Assembly: GCA_020854775.1 (NCBI GenBank)
Contig: JAHKLZ010000025.1
Location: forward strand, 21,420-85,419
From: Candidatus Woesearchaeota archaeon
GTDB lineage: Archaea; Nanobdellota; Nanobdellia; Woesearchaeales; 21-14-0-10-32-9
DNA length: 64,000 bases
Direction of reading: 5' to 3'
Shown: piece by piece, positions 43,100 to 52,221 of the stretch
How positions within the stretch are numbered: the first letter of the stretch is position 1
How the letters are laid out: each line of letters begins with the position of its first letter
Program-made: the position numbers and the translations under genes
Notes under the pieces: generated by a model
What the model saw: the letters and a program-made list of their open reading frames with translations, nothing else
The model's database searches: none
Told to the model about the DNA's origin: nothing

Positions 43100-45277
43100 T
43101 TACTCGTTATTCTCCTCTTTTTTCAAGCCTTTACGTTCACGAATTCTTTGAACAATTTTACCCTGAAGCTCATCAGGCAAACGCTCAAAAGTCTGATCAA
43201 CAAGGAAAGAACTACCTCTACCCCCAGTTGCGCCTCTAAGATCAGAAGCTAACCCAAACATTTCAGCAACAGGCAATTTACCCATAACTGTGACGGTGTT
43301 ACCTTCTTGAGTCATATCTAATAATTGACCACGCTTATTCTGAATAAGCTTAGATATTTCACCCATGTACTCAGACGGACCTTCAAAAGACATTAACTGA
43401 ACAGGCTCAAACAAGATAGGCTTAGCCATACTCATAGAACCACGAATACCTTCTCTAATCGCAGGATACATCTGCGCAGGACCACGATGAATCGCGTCTT
43501 CATGAAGCTTCACATCATCAAGAATAACCTTAACGTTAGTACAAGGCTCCCTCACAAGAGGACCATTGTTCATAACGTCTTCAAACATATCCATAACCAT
43601 TTCAATGATTTCCCCGATGTGAACAATACCACGAGTACCATCAATTAACAAGTTACCTTTGTATATATCCCTAACATTCCTCGAAGTCTTAGTATCCATA
43701 CCTGCTTCTTGAAGAGCTTGCCAAACCTCAGCAGAATCCTTCTTCTTAATCCTACCCTGAGGAATCTTACCTTCTTTAATCGCGTCAGCAATTTCTTTCT
43801 CCAAAGGCTCAACCTTAAAATAAAGCTTGTTATGCTTATTCGGAGACTTACCCTCAAAAGTTTCATCAACCCCTTTAGTAATAGTTTCCCTATACACAAC
43901 TATTGGAGGACTAGATGTTAAATCCACGCCTTTCTCTTTTTTAATCCTATTCTCAATAACTTCTAAGTGCAATTCACCCATACCATGCATTAAATGCTCA
44001 CCAGTTTCCTGATTAATCTCAATCACGATAGAAGGATCCTCCTTAGAAACCTGAACCAATACATCAATAAGCTTAGGTAAATCACTAGGCTTCTTAGCCT
44101 CGATAGCCTTCGTGATTACAGGTTCAAAAATATAACTAATAGCTTCAAAAGGCTCAGCTTCCCCTGTGAAAACAGTTTCACCAGGGTACGCATTCTTTAA
44201 ACCACCAACACCAACAATATTACCCGCAGTTACGTAATCAACGATTTCTTTCTTAGCACCGTTATAAACATAGACTTGCTGAACCCTAACCTCAGTGCCT
44301 TGCTTAGCCAACTTAACAGTGTCACCTTTCTTAATAGTACCTGAGAACATACGACCAGTACAAATCTCACCTGCTTGAGGATCAATAACTACTTTAGTAA
44401 CAACGAACATAGTATTACCCTTAGTGTTACAAGCTAACAAGTCCTTACCAACAGGACTCTCTAAGTCACCATGCCAAATCTTAGGAATCCTATAAGACTG
44501 AGAAAAAACAGGACTAGGATGATGCTTAATAACCGCGTCAAGAATAATTTCGTGAAGCGGAGCCTTCTTTTTTAATTCATCAGCACTATCAGATTCATAC
44601 GCATTAATAATGTCAGCGAAAGTAATTCCTTTACGCTTCATGTAAGAAATACTAAGAGCCCAATTATGAAACGCAGAACCAAAACAAACACTACCATCCT
44701 GCACGTTAGTTTGCCACTTCTCACCATACTCTTTCTCAGCAATTTGCCTAATTAATCTATTAACATTAGTAATAATCTTAACGAATCTTTCCTGCATAGC
44801 TTCAGGAGTAAGTTTTAATTCTTTGATTAAACGATCAACTTTGTTAATAAAAAGAATAGGCTTAACCCTCTCCTTCAAAGCTTGTCTAAGAACAGTTTCA
44901 GTTTGAGGCATAATACCCTCAACTGCGCAACAAACAACTATGCAACCATCAACAGCCCTCATAGCCCTAGTAACGTCCCCTCCGAAGTCAACGTGACCAG
45001 GCGTATCAATAAGATTAATCAAATAATCTTCACCATTATACGTGTGAACCATAGAAACAGCGGCGGAATCAATAGTGATACCACGCTCTTGCTCATCCTC
45101 ATGAAAATCAAGCTGTAAAGCCTTACCAGCTAAGTCCTCAGACATCATACCCGCACCTAATAAAAGATTATCAGAGAAAGTAGTCTTTCCATGATCAATG
45201 TGCGCCGCGATAGCGATATTCCTAATCTTCTTCTCGTTGTTCATCAACCCTTTTACTCTATCAACCATTTTTGCCAT
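43100..45277 (-). CDS. fusA: translation elongation factor 2
   Basis: 725 residues. GTPase motifs: AAHIDHGKTTFSDNLLLGAG (about 23-42), DEQERGITI, DTPGHVDFGGDVTRAMRAVD and FINKVDRL. The C-terminal domain IV carries HEDAIHRGPAQMYPAIREGI and the diphthamide loop region with its His in IHRGPAQ, and ends with RRIRERKGL-like basic residues. It drives translocation. AGGTGA precedes the ATG, and ndk lies 35 bp upstream in the same operon. Confidence 0.96.
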   Translation of the reverse strand: MAKMVDRVKGLMNNEKKIRNIAIAAHIDHGKTTFSDNLLLGAGMMSEDLAGKALQLDFHEDEQERGITIDSAAVSMVHTYNGEDYLINLIDTPGHVDFGGDVTRAMRAVDGCIVVCCAVEGIMPQTETVLRQALKERVKPILFINKVDRLIKELKLTPEAMQERFVKIITNVNRLIRQIAEKEYGEKWQTNVQDGSVCFGSAFHNWALSISYMKRKGITFADIINAYESDSADELKKKAPLHEIILDAVIKHHPSPVFSQSYRIPKIWHGDLESPVGKDLLACNTKGNTMFVVTKVVIDPQAGEICTGRMFSGTIKKGDTVKLAKQGTEVRVQQVYVYNGAKKEIVDYVTAGNIVGVGGLKNAYPGETVFTGEAEPFEAISYIFEPVITKAIEAKKPSDLPKLIDVLVQVSKEDPSIVIEINQETGEHLMHGMGELHLEVIENRIKKEKGVDLTSSPPIVVYRETITKGVDETFEGKSPNKHNKLYFKVEPLEKEIADAIKEGKIPQGRIKKKDSAEVWQALQEAGMDTKTSRNVRDIYKGNLLIDGTRGIVHIGEIIEMVMDMFEDVMNNGPLVREPCTNVKVILDDVKLHEDAIHRGPAQMYPAIREGIRGSMSMAKPILFEPVQLMSFEGPSEYMGEISKLIQNKRGQLLDMTQEGNTVTVMGKLPVAEMFGLASDLRGATGGRGSSFLVDQTFERLPDELQGKIVQRIRERKGLKKEENNE

Positions 45278-45312
45278 AAATATTCACCTATTAAAACTCC
45301 AAATTTTTTTAT

Positions 45313-45891
45313 TTATTTATTACCCTTCCTATAAAGAAGAGCCTCATCAATCCTTGTCCAGGAATGAATTTCATCATCATTAAACCATAATTTAATTTCA
45401 CGCTCAGCTTCATGAACTTCACCAGAAGCATGAATCAAATTCTGAATCGGCCTCTTACTATTATCAGCTAACTGATAAGTATCAAAACTAAAATCACCCC
45501 TGATAGTACCAGGAGCCGCGTCACCAGGACTTGTAGCCCCAACTACTTTACGAACATGAGCAACAGCGTTATGTCCCTCAAGAACAAGAGCAACAATAGG
45601 ACTCATAGTTAAAAAATCAATTAATTGATTCCTAACAATTAAACCGATGTCTCGCTCAGCAGTATCAATAATTATACCTTTCTTAGCATAAGACTCCTTC
45701 TGCTTCTTACCAACAGTAACAAGCCATTCCTCATCCGCTACGTAATGATTACCCGCCAATTCCTCATTAGGATAAACCATCTTCATAGCTATAATTTTTA
45801 AACCACACCTCTCAAATCTAGAGATGAACTCACCAACTAATCCTCTTTGAACCCCGTCAGGCTTCACTAAAACCAATGTTTTCTGAATCAT
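45313..45891 (-). CDS. ndk: nucleoside diphosphate kinase, long form
   Basis: 192 residues against about 150 for typical Ndk. TLVLVKPDGVQRGLVGEFIS at the start and the catalytic His in NLIHASGEVHEAEREI are present. An insertion of about 30 residues, rich in K and E (WLVTVGKKQKESYAKKGIII and onward), sits after NHYVADEE. It balances NTP pools. A very strong AGGAGGAGG lies before the ATG. In the L24e-ndk-fusA operon. Confidence 0.92.
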   Translation of the reverse strand: MIQKTLVLVKPDGVQRGLVGEFISRFERCGLKIIAMKMVYPNEELAGNHYVADEEWLVTVGKKQKESYAKKGIIIDTAERDIGLIVRNQLIDFLTMSPIVALVLEGHNAVAHVRKVVGATSPGDAAPGTIRGDFSFDTYQLADNSKRPIQNLIHASGEVHEAEREIKLWFNDDEIHSWTRIDEALLYRKGNK

Positions 45892-45940
45892 AAAAACTTC
45901 CTCCTCCTCACATTAAAAATAAAAAAAAAATAAAAAAAAA

Positions 45941-46135
45941 TTATTGCTTAGTACCCTTCTTAACAGAGTGATACTCCTCAGTCCACTTAGTAGTCCTAGA
46001 CTTACGCTTAAGCTTAAACATATTCTTCTCACACTTAGAGGAACAAAAATCAAAAAGTTTACCATCATTCTTAACGAACTTCTTACCTGTTCCCTTAGGT
46101 ATGGATTCTTTGCAAAAATCGCATTTAGTAGCCAT
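45941..46135 (-). CDS. rpl24e: 50S ribosomal protein L24e
   Basis: 64 residues. A zinc ribbon of the form CDFCKESIPKGTGKKFV ... FCSSKCEKN (Cys-x2-Cys and Cys-x3-Cys), then the basic tail KRKSRTTKWTEEYHSVKKG. Full length. Between S28e and ndk in the L7Ae operon, as in most archaea. Confidence 0.95.
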   Translation of the reverse strand: MATKCDFCKESIPKGTGKKFVKNDGKLFDFCSSKCEKNMFKLKRKSRTTKWTEEYHSVKKGTKQ

Positions 46136-46145
46136 AATTAATCAC

Positions 46146-46394
46146 CTAGTTATTACCCCTACCAGCCTTATTAAGAGGTCTGGCTTCTATCTCAGTTTCC
46201 CTAAGCATTAAGATATCACCTTTCTGCACAGGACCTTTAACGTTTCTTCTTAAGATTTTGTTCTTATCTCTTCCTTCAAGTATCTTACACCTGACCTGAA
46301 TAGCTTCACCCCTAGAACCCGTTCTGCCAACAATTTCTTCAACGCTAGCAGGAACAGCAGGTGAAAAAGATATTCCTTTTGATTCTTCAGCCAT
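46146..46394 (-). CDS. rps28e: 30S ribosomal protein S28e
   Basis: 82 residues from ATG 46394 (the frame is open to 46409). An OB-fold protein with the landmarks [20 protein letters not shown] and [26 protein letters not shown], which includes the L7Ae stop, is its ribosome-binding site, so it is translationally coupled to L7Ae. Confidence 0.95.
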   Translation of the reverse strand: MAEESKGISFSPAVPASVEEIVGRTGSRGEAIQVRCKILEGRDKNKILRRNVKGPVQKGDILMLRETEIEARPLNKAGRGNN

Positions 46395-46405
46395 TTTCAG
46401 ATACC

Positions 46406-46711
46406 TCACTCAAACTCCTTTAACAAATCCTTAGCTTCCCCAGCTTCAACAATAGCAACAGCCACTGTACCAACAGGTAAACCCGCAGCAGCCCCTAGCT
46501 CCGCCCTAGAAGGAACCTCTACGCAAGGAACCTTTTTTTCTTTACAAATCATAGGTAAATGCATAACTATTTCCTTAGGAGATACATCACCTGCAAATAA
46601 AACAAGCTTAGCTTTTCCCTTCTCAACTACTTTAGTTACTTCATTAACACCTTTTTTTATTTTACCTGACTTATTAGCCAGTTCAACTGCTTGATACGCT
46701 TTTTCCGACAT
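46406..46711 (-). CDS. rpl7ae: ribosomal protein L7Ae
   Basis: 101 residues, shorter than the usual 120. The family core is intact: [61 protein letters not shown]7Ae binds kink-turns in 23S rRNA, box C/D and H/ACA RNAs and RNase P. GGAGGTATAAAAA lies before the ATG. Its 5' leader contains a candidate kink-turn (46782-46830), consistent with self-regulation. Confidence 0.95.
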   Translation of the reverse strand: MSEKAYQAVELANKSGKIKKGVNEVTKVVEKGKAKLVLFAGDVSPKEIVMHLPMICKEKKVPCVEVPSRAELGAAAGLPVGTVAVAIVEAGEAKDLLKEFE

Positions 46712-46781
46712 TTTTTTATACCTCCAAAAATTGGTAAGAGAGACGCGAATACACGAATAAACGTTAAAAAAAATAAGAAGC

Positions 46782-46830
46782 GTTTACCTCTCTCAGCACT
46801 TAACAAGTGCCTCATTAATCATTGGTAAAC
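46782..46830 (-). promoter_or_regulatory. candidate kink-turn in the L7Ae 5' leader
   Basis: Read on the minus strand: GTTTACC (outer stem), then AAT (three-base bulge), then GA; the opposite strand gives GA directly before GGTAAAC, which pairs with the outer stem (7 bp). This is the canonical kink-turn order: stem, three-nt bulge, tandem G.A/A.G. The inner arm ends in GCACTT-GTT-AAGTGC (46796-46810). The TATA box TTTTATAAAG is at 46849-46860, about 140 nt before the ATG. Confidence 0.6.
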
Positions 46831-46951
46831 ACAGGAAAACCATGACCCTTTATAAAATTTAGCAAAAAAATTAGAATAAAAAAACGCGCGAAGTTTTCAA
46901 AACCTTTAAATAAAAGAAAAAAACATGTAACATCATAAAAAGAGGTAAGTC

Positions 46952-47428
46952 ATGAAAAAGAAGAAAGGACAAGCAGCGATAGAATTCTTAACAACTTATA
47001 GTTGGGCCATAATGGGAATACTAATAACCATAGGCGCTCTTACTTATTTTGATATTTTTAATACGAACAGATTCGTAACTGAGAGATGCGACACAGGTGC
47101 ACAAATATCGTGCGTAGAAGCAGCGCTAACAGAGGAAGGAGTTTTCTTAATGAGATTAACAAATAATCATCCTGTAAGCATAACCATCACGAGCCTCAAT
47201 CTTAGAAGTGAAGGAATAAATCAAGCATTCACGTTAACTGAAGAAATAGATCGAGGCGCAACAAAAATAGTAAGCGTCCCAATAAGCGGATTCGCACCTA
47301 CGAGGAACAGAGAACTCATAGACTTAGACCTAAGTTATAGAAGAACCACAGGAACCAGAGAATATAACGTTTCGGGTTCAGTCGTTGTAAGACCAATATC
47401 CGCGGAAATATTCACCCCGACGCCTTAA
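46952..47428 (+). CDS. archaeal pilin-like protein
   Basis: 158 residues. KKKKGQAAIEFLTTYSWAIM is the KKG|QAAIEFL(M/T)TY signature of archaeal type IV pilins. The ectodomain is beta-rich with a Cys pair (ERCDTGAQISCVEAA). GAGGTAAGTC before the ATG and CTTTAAATA further upstream mark its own transcription unit. The closest of the window's pilins to a textbook N-terminus. Confidence 0.82.
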   Translation: MKKKKGQAAIEFLTTYSWAIMGILITIGALTYFDIFNTNRFVTERCDTGAQISCVEAALTEEGVFLMRLTNNHPVSITITSLNLRSEGINQAFTLTEEIDRGATKIVSVPISGFAPTRNRELIDLDLSYRRTTGTREYNVSGSVVVRPISAEIFTPTP

Positions 47429-48424
47429 TTAATCTCTGTAATTAATTATTACTTCATCAGTTCTCTGATAAGGATTAATACTTGATTCATTAAACAAGTC
47501 ACGTTTCTCAAAAGAATAAATAAGAACCCCTGTTAAAGCAATCATAGCCGCGTTATCAACCAAGAACTGATTCTCAACCACGAAGCTCTTCGCCCCTCTT
47601 TCATCGCACATAAGCCTAACCATTTCCTGAAGACGCTTATTACACGCAACGCCTCCACCAAGAATAACTTGTTTCTTATCCGTGTGAGCCAAAGCCCTCT
47701 CAGTTACTTCTGTGAGCATAGCGAAAACAGTTTCTTGAACCGAGAAACAAATATCCTCAACAGAATACTTATTTTCTTTTATTTTATGCTTCAAATTCGT
47801 TAATAAACCACCAAGAGAAATATCCATTCCTTTAACAGTGTAAGGTAACTTAATGTACTTGCCTTTCTTAGCTAACCCCTCTATCTTAGGACCAGCAGGA
47901 AAACCTAAACCAAGAACTCTACCAAGAGAATCCAAGAAATTACCAACCCCTATATCTAAGGTTTCACCAAATACTCTGTACTTCTTAGCTTCATACCCAA
48001 TTATTTGAGTGTTAGCACCTGACGCGTATAAAAGAATAGGATCTTCAGCGCCAGTCATTATCCTACCAACTTCTAAGTGAGCAATACAATGATTAACAGG
48101 AATCAAAGGCTTTTTTAATCTTAAAGATAAAGTCCTAGCAAAAAAAGCACCAATCCTTAAAGAATGACCAATACCAGGACTAGCAGAAAACGCGATTAAA
48201 TCAACATCCTCAATAGGAATGTTTGCTTTAGTTAAAGCGTTAATAAAAACTTCATCAAAAATCCTGACGTGATGATCAGCTACCTCCGCGGGAATCATAC
48301 CTCCTTCTTCGGTTGAGAACGCTTTTTTTTCATTGCACAAAACTTTTTTTCCACGAACAATACTAACCCCGAAGGTATGAGCCGTGGTTTCAATACCTAA
48401 ACAAACAAGGTTATCAAGTTCCAT
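47429..48424 (-). CDS. kae1: tRNA threonylcarbamoyladenosine biosynthesis protein Kae1
   Basis: About 331 residues from ATG 48424. ASKHA-type fold: LGIETTAHTFGVSIV (about 10), the metal motif HCIAHLEVG (HxxxH, about 113-121), YASGANTQI, and GVGNFLDSLGRVLGLGFPAG. It forms t6A37 in tRNA as part of KEOPS. No Bud32 kinase domain is fused here, unlike in some archaea. Divergent from Nre. Confidence 0.95.
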   Translation of the reverse strand: MELDNLVCLGIETTAHTFGVSIVRGKKVLCNEKKAFSTEEGGMIPAEVADHHVRIFDEVFINALTKANIPIEDVDLIAFSASPGIGHSLRIGAFFARTLSLRLKKPLIPVNHCIAHLEVGRIMTGAEDPILLYASGANTQIIGYEAKKYRVFGETLDIGVGNFLDSLGRVLGLGFPAGPKIEGLAKKGKYIKLPYTVKGMDISLGGLLTNLKHKIKENKYSVEDICFSVQETVFAMLTEVTERALAHTDKKQVILGGGVACNKRLQEMVRLMCDERGAKSFVVENQFLVDNAAMIALTGVLIYSFEKRDLFNESSINPYQRTDEVIINYRD

Positions 48425-48478
48425 TCGCAAAGGAGATTTAATAACTTTTATTAATTTAATTATTATTCTTTTAAAAAA

Positions 48479-49696
48479 ATGAAGATTCCTAATTCTTTAA
48501 GATTCACAGGTAAAGACCCAGGCATAGTAGGTTCTGAGAAGCAAAAATTATTAGATGAATTAAGAAAGAAACTAGAAGAAGAAGGACATAAATCAATAAT
48601 AACTGATTCTTTAATGGGACAAGTACCTAATTTATTAATAGGAAGTTATGGGTACCCTAATGTTAATACTGGCTTCTTAGCCAGTGATTCTTTAAAAGAA
48701 GAAGACAATCCTAAGAACTGGGTTTCAAACAAAGACATAAGTATAAAAGACATAATATTAATGAGGCAGAGTCTTACTAATTCAAGATTCACAACTGACG
48801 TAAAAAATAATAATAAATTCTCTGATAACTTAAAAGAAGTAAGTCTTAGTAGTAAAGCGTTAGACGCAGAAATATTCTTTGATGGAAAAACAACTAAGGA
48901 ATTTAGTTTAAACAAAGATACTTTGCCTCACGGACCCGTTGGTGCTTTAAAAAAATTAGATGTTCTTGAGAATCCTAGAATTCCTTTTCACGTACAAAGA
49001 GCAGAGTCAGATATTGATTTAAAAGCTAACGAAGCAGTTACTATTCTTAACAAAAAAGGAATAGATGAACATTTTCTTACTAAAATAATCAGTGCAGGAA
49101 ATTTAGGTGTTAAGATTCAAAGAAAAATAGTTCCAACTAAGTGGTCTATAACTTTGGTTGATGATTCTTTAGGAAAGAATTACATAAATAAAATAAAGGA
49201 TTTTGAGAATCACGATTATTGTTTCTTTGAAGGATCTTATTTAGGAAATTATTATTTTTGTTTAATATTCCCCGGGCCTTGGAGTTTTGAATTGTTTGAA
49301 ACGTACGTGGGAAATCTTAATAATTCAAGTAATTATGAAAGTGCTAGTGATTATGAAAGTCCTTTCGGAAGAAAGAGTTACGCGTTTAATACTAGTGGAG
49401 GATATTATGCTTCTAGACTCGCTGTTCTTGAATATTTTTTAAAGAAAAAAATGAAGGGCAGAGTATTAATGTTTAGGTTCATAACTGAGGAGTATTGGGC
49501 TCCTTTAGGGGTGTGGGTTGTTCGCGAAGCGTCTAGGAACGCTTTTAAATCAAATCCTTTGTTTTTTGAAGAAAAAAGCAAAATGTTGAATCATGTATTT
49601 GTAAAAGCTTTAAAGAGTTTTAAGATAAACGTTAATCATTTGTATAGACAGAGTAAATTGGTTAAGGATTTGGCAGAGCAAAAAACCCTGACCTAG
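48479..49696 (+). CDS. nreA: Nre-family DNA repair protein
   Basis: 405 residues. Diagnostic archaeal Nre phrases: FTGKDPGIVGSEKQ near the start, SLMGQVPNLLIGSYGYPNVN, the segment around LPHGPVGALKKLD, and YWAPLGVWVVREASRNAF near the end. Nre proteins are linked to DNA damage response, and some bind PCNA via a C-terminal box. Here the tail (LVKDLAEQKTLT) has no obvious PCNA box, and no N-terminal zinc finger is seen. The TATA-like sequence upstream is shared with the divergent kae1 gap. Confidence 0.85.
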   Translation: MKIPNSLRFTGKDPGIVGSEKQKLLDELRKKLEEEGHKSIITDSLMGQVPNLLIGSYGYPNVNTGFLASDSLKEEDNPKNWVSNKDISIKDIILMRQSLTNSRFTTDVKNNNKFSDNLKEVSLSSKALDAEIFFDGKTTKEFSLNKDTLPHGPVGALKKLDVLENPRIPFHVQRAESDIDLKANEAVTILNKKGIDEHFLTKIISAGNLGVKIQRKIVPTKWSITLVDDSLGKNYINKIKDFENHDYCFFEGSYLGNYYFCLIFPGPWSFELFETYVGNLNNSSNYESASDYESPFGRKSYAFNTSGGYYASRLAVLEYFLKKKMKGRVLMFRFITEEYWAPLGVWVVREASRNAFKSNPLFFEEKSKMLNHVFVKALKSFKINVNHLYRQSKLVKDLAEQKTLT

Positions 49697-50150
49697 AAAC
49701 AACAAAAAACATTGATTAATACGATTGAAAAAAACAACAGACTTCTTTTTATCCTTTTTTTGTCCATCACATTCGTTTTATCTTTATAAAAAGTGGCGTT
49801 TTTATATATTTAGTGTTTTTCACCACAAAGTTTTTAATATGTTCTTCATTACTGTAATAGTCTGCTTTACATTTCGTGCTTAAAGAAGCACGTTAAAAAT
49901 ACGAGCCAGAAATGAGTTAACCGAAAAAATCACGGATAACCAAACAAAAACTTTATATATTCATAAAGGCAGGAACCTAGAGGTATGCGATAACCAATAA
50001 AGGATAACAGTGAAAAGATCCCAAAGGTCTTTTTTCTAAGCAAGAACGTTAAGATTCAAAGGTAAAAATTACTTTAGACCTTTTAATCCAACAATCCCGT
50101 CCTTTAAATAAAAGAGGCTTAGCGACAAAAAAGCAGAAAACAAGAGAAAA
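49697..50150 (+). other. 454-bp intergenic region with two promoter-like sites and hairpins
   Basis: No gene is seen. TATA-like TTTTTATATATTT (about 49798-49810) is followed by a perfect hairpin CGTGCTT-AAAG-AAGCACG (49875-49892) and an A-rich tail, a possible small RNA or terminator of nreA. A second box, CTTTATATATT (49951-49961), precedes the hairpin system at 50013-50083. A third, CTTTAAATA (about 50102-50110), lies about 45 nt before the tfe ATG. Confidence 0.45.
50013..50083 (+). promoter_or_regulatory. attenuator-like pair of exclusive hairpins before tfe
   Basis: AAAAGA-t-CC-caaa-GG-TCTTTT followed by T residues (50013-50036) is a terminator-like hairpin. Its core AAAGGTCT (50023-50030) is also perfectly complementary, over 8 bp, to AGACCTTT at 50076-50083, so the two structures exclude each other. 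Another small hairpin (GTAA/TTAC) fills the space between. Whether transcription reaches tfe from the upstream box is unknown. Confidence 0.35.
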
Positions 50151-50690
50151 ATGAACAAAAAAAACGAGAACTTACTAAAAAAAGTCGTGGTTGAACTAGT
50201 ATCTGAAGACGCTTTACCAATAGTAAATTATCTAAAAGGAAAAACTCGTATCTCCGAATTCGTAATCGCTGAGGAATTAGAAATAGAGATACATAAAACA
50301 AGATTCTTACTTTACAAATTATTAGATCATAACATAGTTTCATTCATTAGAAAAAAAGACAAAATAAAAGGATGGTACATTTGTTACTGGGACTTAAACG
50401 AAGACATGCTTCCTTATCTAAATGAAAAAATAAAAGAAGAACAACTCGATAAATTAACAGAAAGATTAGAAAGAGAAGAAAGAAATCAATTCTACATGTG
50501 CAGAAGCGCGTGCGCAAGAATGGACTTTGATAAAGCAGTAGGATTCAACTTTAAATGCCCAGAATGCGGAGAAATAATGAATCATCAAGATAATCAAAGA
50601 ACAATAATTTTCTTAAGAGAAAGAATACAAGAACTAGAATCAGATCCTGACATTCAAAGAAAAAGAAGCAGAGCATCATTCAAAATATGA
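50151..50690 (+). CDS. tfe: transcription factor E (TFE-alpha)
   Basis: 179 residues. An extended winged helix (LPIVNYLKGKTRISEFVIAE; EIHKTRFLLYKLLDHNIVSF) is followed by a helix and a zinc ribbon with MCRSACARMDFDKAVGFNFK and CPECGEIMNHQDN. The first Cys pair has spacing x3 (CRSAC) instead of x2. TFE helps open promoters with TBP/TFB. The C-terminus is a short coiled coil (LRERIQELESD). Confidence 0.92.
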   Translation: MNKKNENLLKKVVVELVSEDALPIVNYLKGKTRISEFVIAEELEIEIHKTRFLLYKLLDHNIVSFIRKKDKIKGWYICYWDLNEDMLPYLNEKIKEEQLDKLTERLEREERNQFYMCRSACARMDFDKAVGFNFKCPECGEIMNHQDNQRTIIFLRERIQELESDPDIQRKRSRASFKI

Positions 50691-50775
50691 ACAACACATA
50701 TCCTTCTAAAAAAAAACTATTTTACCTAAATAAAAATTATAAATAAACAATCCAAAAAAAATTTGAGGTGAACAA

Positions 50776-51060
50776 ATGGCAAAAAAGAAATCAAGCAAAG
50801 GAAAAAAAGAAATCAACATAAATCTTAGTTATGATGATGACATAAAAAAAGAATGTAAAAATATTAATTGGAACAAACACGTAACATGCACAACTAGTAA
50901 TGGATGCGGAGGAGCATTTTATTTTCTAGGATTCTTAGGCGCAGCTATATATTACGTGTCACAAGCCACAGGTTTCTGGGCAGGCGTACTAGGAATATTA
51001 AAAGCATTAGTTTGGCCAGCATTCTTAGTGTTTGAATTACTAACATTCATAGGATTGTAA
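50776..51060 (+). CDS. hypothetical membrane protein
   Basis: 94 residues. A lysine-rich start, the Cys pair ECKNINWNKHVTCTTSNGCG and one long hydrophobic region that could be two helices (GAFYFLGFLGAAIYYVSQAT; LGILKALVWPAFLVFELLTF). GAGGTGA precedes the ATG. No family recognised. Confidence 0.65.
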   Translation: MAKKKSSKGKKEININLSYDDDIKKECKNINWNKHVTCTTSNGCGGAFYFLGFLGAAIYYVSQATGFWAGVLGILKALVWPAFLVFELLTFIGL

Positions 51061-51148
51061 ATAATTTTTTTATTTTTTTATTTAATAACTTTTTTTCTTA
51101 TTAGTTATAAAACAAAAATATAAAACTCGTAAAGAAACACTACTTAAT

Positions 51149-51868
51149 ATGAAATTAAAAAAAGATTTGGAAATAATAGGAAAATCCTTGTTTATAACAA
51201 ACAAGAAAATACTTATTTTATCAGATCTACACATAGGACAAGATGAATCAATGAATGCTAACGGATTCTTAGTACCTAGGTTTCAATACGATGACTTGTT
51301 TAAAGAAACACAACAAATAATAAGAAAAACAAAACCAAAAATAATAATTCTGAACGGAGACATAAAACACGAGTTTTCAGGAATACTACGAGAAGAATGG
51401 AAACGCGTAAAAGAATACATTGATTATTTACAAAGAAAAAGCGAAGTAATACTCATTAAAGGAAATCACGACTCAATACTAAAACCATTAGCAGAAAAAC
51501 AAGGAATACAAATGGTTAATCATTATTTAATAAATAATTTGTTCGTGTGTCACGGAGACAAAATAATAAAGAATAATGATTACAAAAAAAGCAAAACAAT
51601 AATCATAGGTCATGAACACCCCGCGGTGACTCTGAGAGAAGGTGTAAGAACAGAAAAATATAGATGCTTCTTGATAGGAAAATACGAAGATAAAGAATTA
51701 GTAGTTATGCCCGCTATGAATCCATCAAGTGAAGGATCAGACATCTTAAATCAAAAACCGTTAAGTCCTTATCTTAAAGGAAATAAGGAATTAAAAAAAT
51801 TCAAAGTAATAATAATAGAAGAAAATCAAACATATGACTTTGGAAAACTAGAAGATTTAGAAGAATAA
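51149..51868 (+). CDS. ICC-like metallophosphoesterase (COG1407 type)
   Basis: 239 residues. Calcineurin-like metal motifs in order: LILSDLHIG (D-x-H), IIILNGDIKHE (GD), VILIKGNHDS (GNHD) and IIIGHEHPAVTLREG (GHxHP). This group often sits near Lhr-type helicases, and here an Lhr gene lies about 2.5 kb away, beyond an orphan operon. The substrate is probably a nucleic acid or nucleotide phosphoester. An AAATATAAAAC box 26-31 nt upstream suggests a leaderless mRNA. Confidence 0.85.
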   Translation: MKLKKDLEIIGKSLFITNKKILILSDLHIGQDESMNANGFLVPRFQYDDLFKETQQIIRKTKPKIIILNGDIKHEFSGILREEWKRVKEYIDYLQRKSEVILIKGNHDSILKPLAEKQGIQMVNHYLINNLFVCHGDKIIKNNDYKKSKTIIIGHEHPAVTLREGVRTEKYRCFLIGKYEDKELVVMPAMNPSSEGSDILNQKPLSPYLKGNKELKKFKVIIIEENQTYDFGKLEDLEE

Positions 51869-51908
51869 AATTCGATTAACGCATTTATAAATTCTATTTC
51901 GAAAATTT

Positions 51909-52220
51909 TCACATATAATCTTCTTTTAATGTTTTTAAAATTTTCTTAATCCTGCTTTCAATTTTCTTTTTTGAAAAAGCAATATGATCTTCATCATACA
52001 TACCATATTCACATATTAAAGAAACATTTCCTAAAGCTTCCAACATGATTTTTGACAATATTTCATTAGATGAAAGTTGAGAATAACTAAGTAAACCTGA
52101 ATATTGCTCATCTATCTTTTTTGCTTTTTCTTTAATTTCATCACTATTAGGATTATTAATAAAAGAAGAAAAAACTAAAATAAGTTCTTTTTTTAAATCC
52201 ATTATTTCTTTATCTTCCAT
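51909..52220 (-). CDS. hypothetical helical protein, third gene of orphan operon
   Basis: 103 residues, almost wholly helical (DLKKELILVFSSFINNPNSD; KKKIESRIKKILKTLKEDYM), with no membrane segment. Its ATG lies 1 bp from the stop of the 384-aa gene upstream. By size and order it could be an immunity or chaperone protein for that gene. That is only inference. Confidence 0.55.
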   Translation of the reverse strand: MEDKEIMDLKKELILVFSSFINNPNSDEIKEKAKKIDEQYSGLLSYSQLSSNEILSKIMLEALGNVSLICEYGMYDEDHIAFSKKKIESRIKKILKTLKEDYM

Positions 52221-52221
52221 T

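Noticed and set aside
43645..44012. Open frames on both strands inside EF-2
   Set aside because: They lie wholly within the EF-2 gene and give low-complexity basic or hydrophobic products with no family features.
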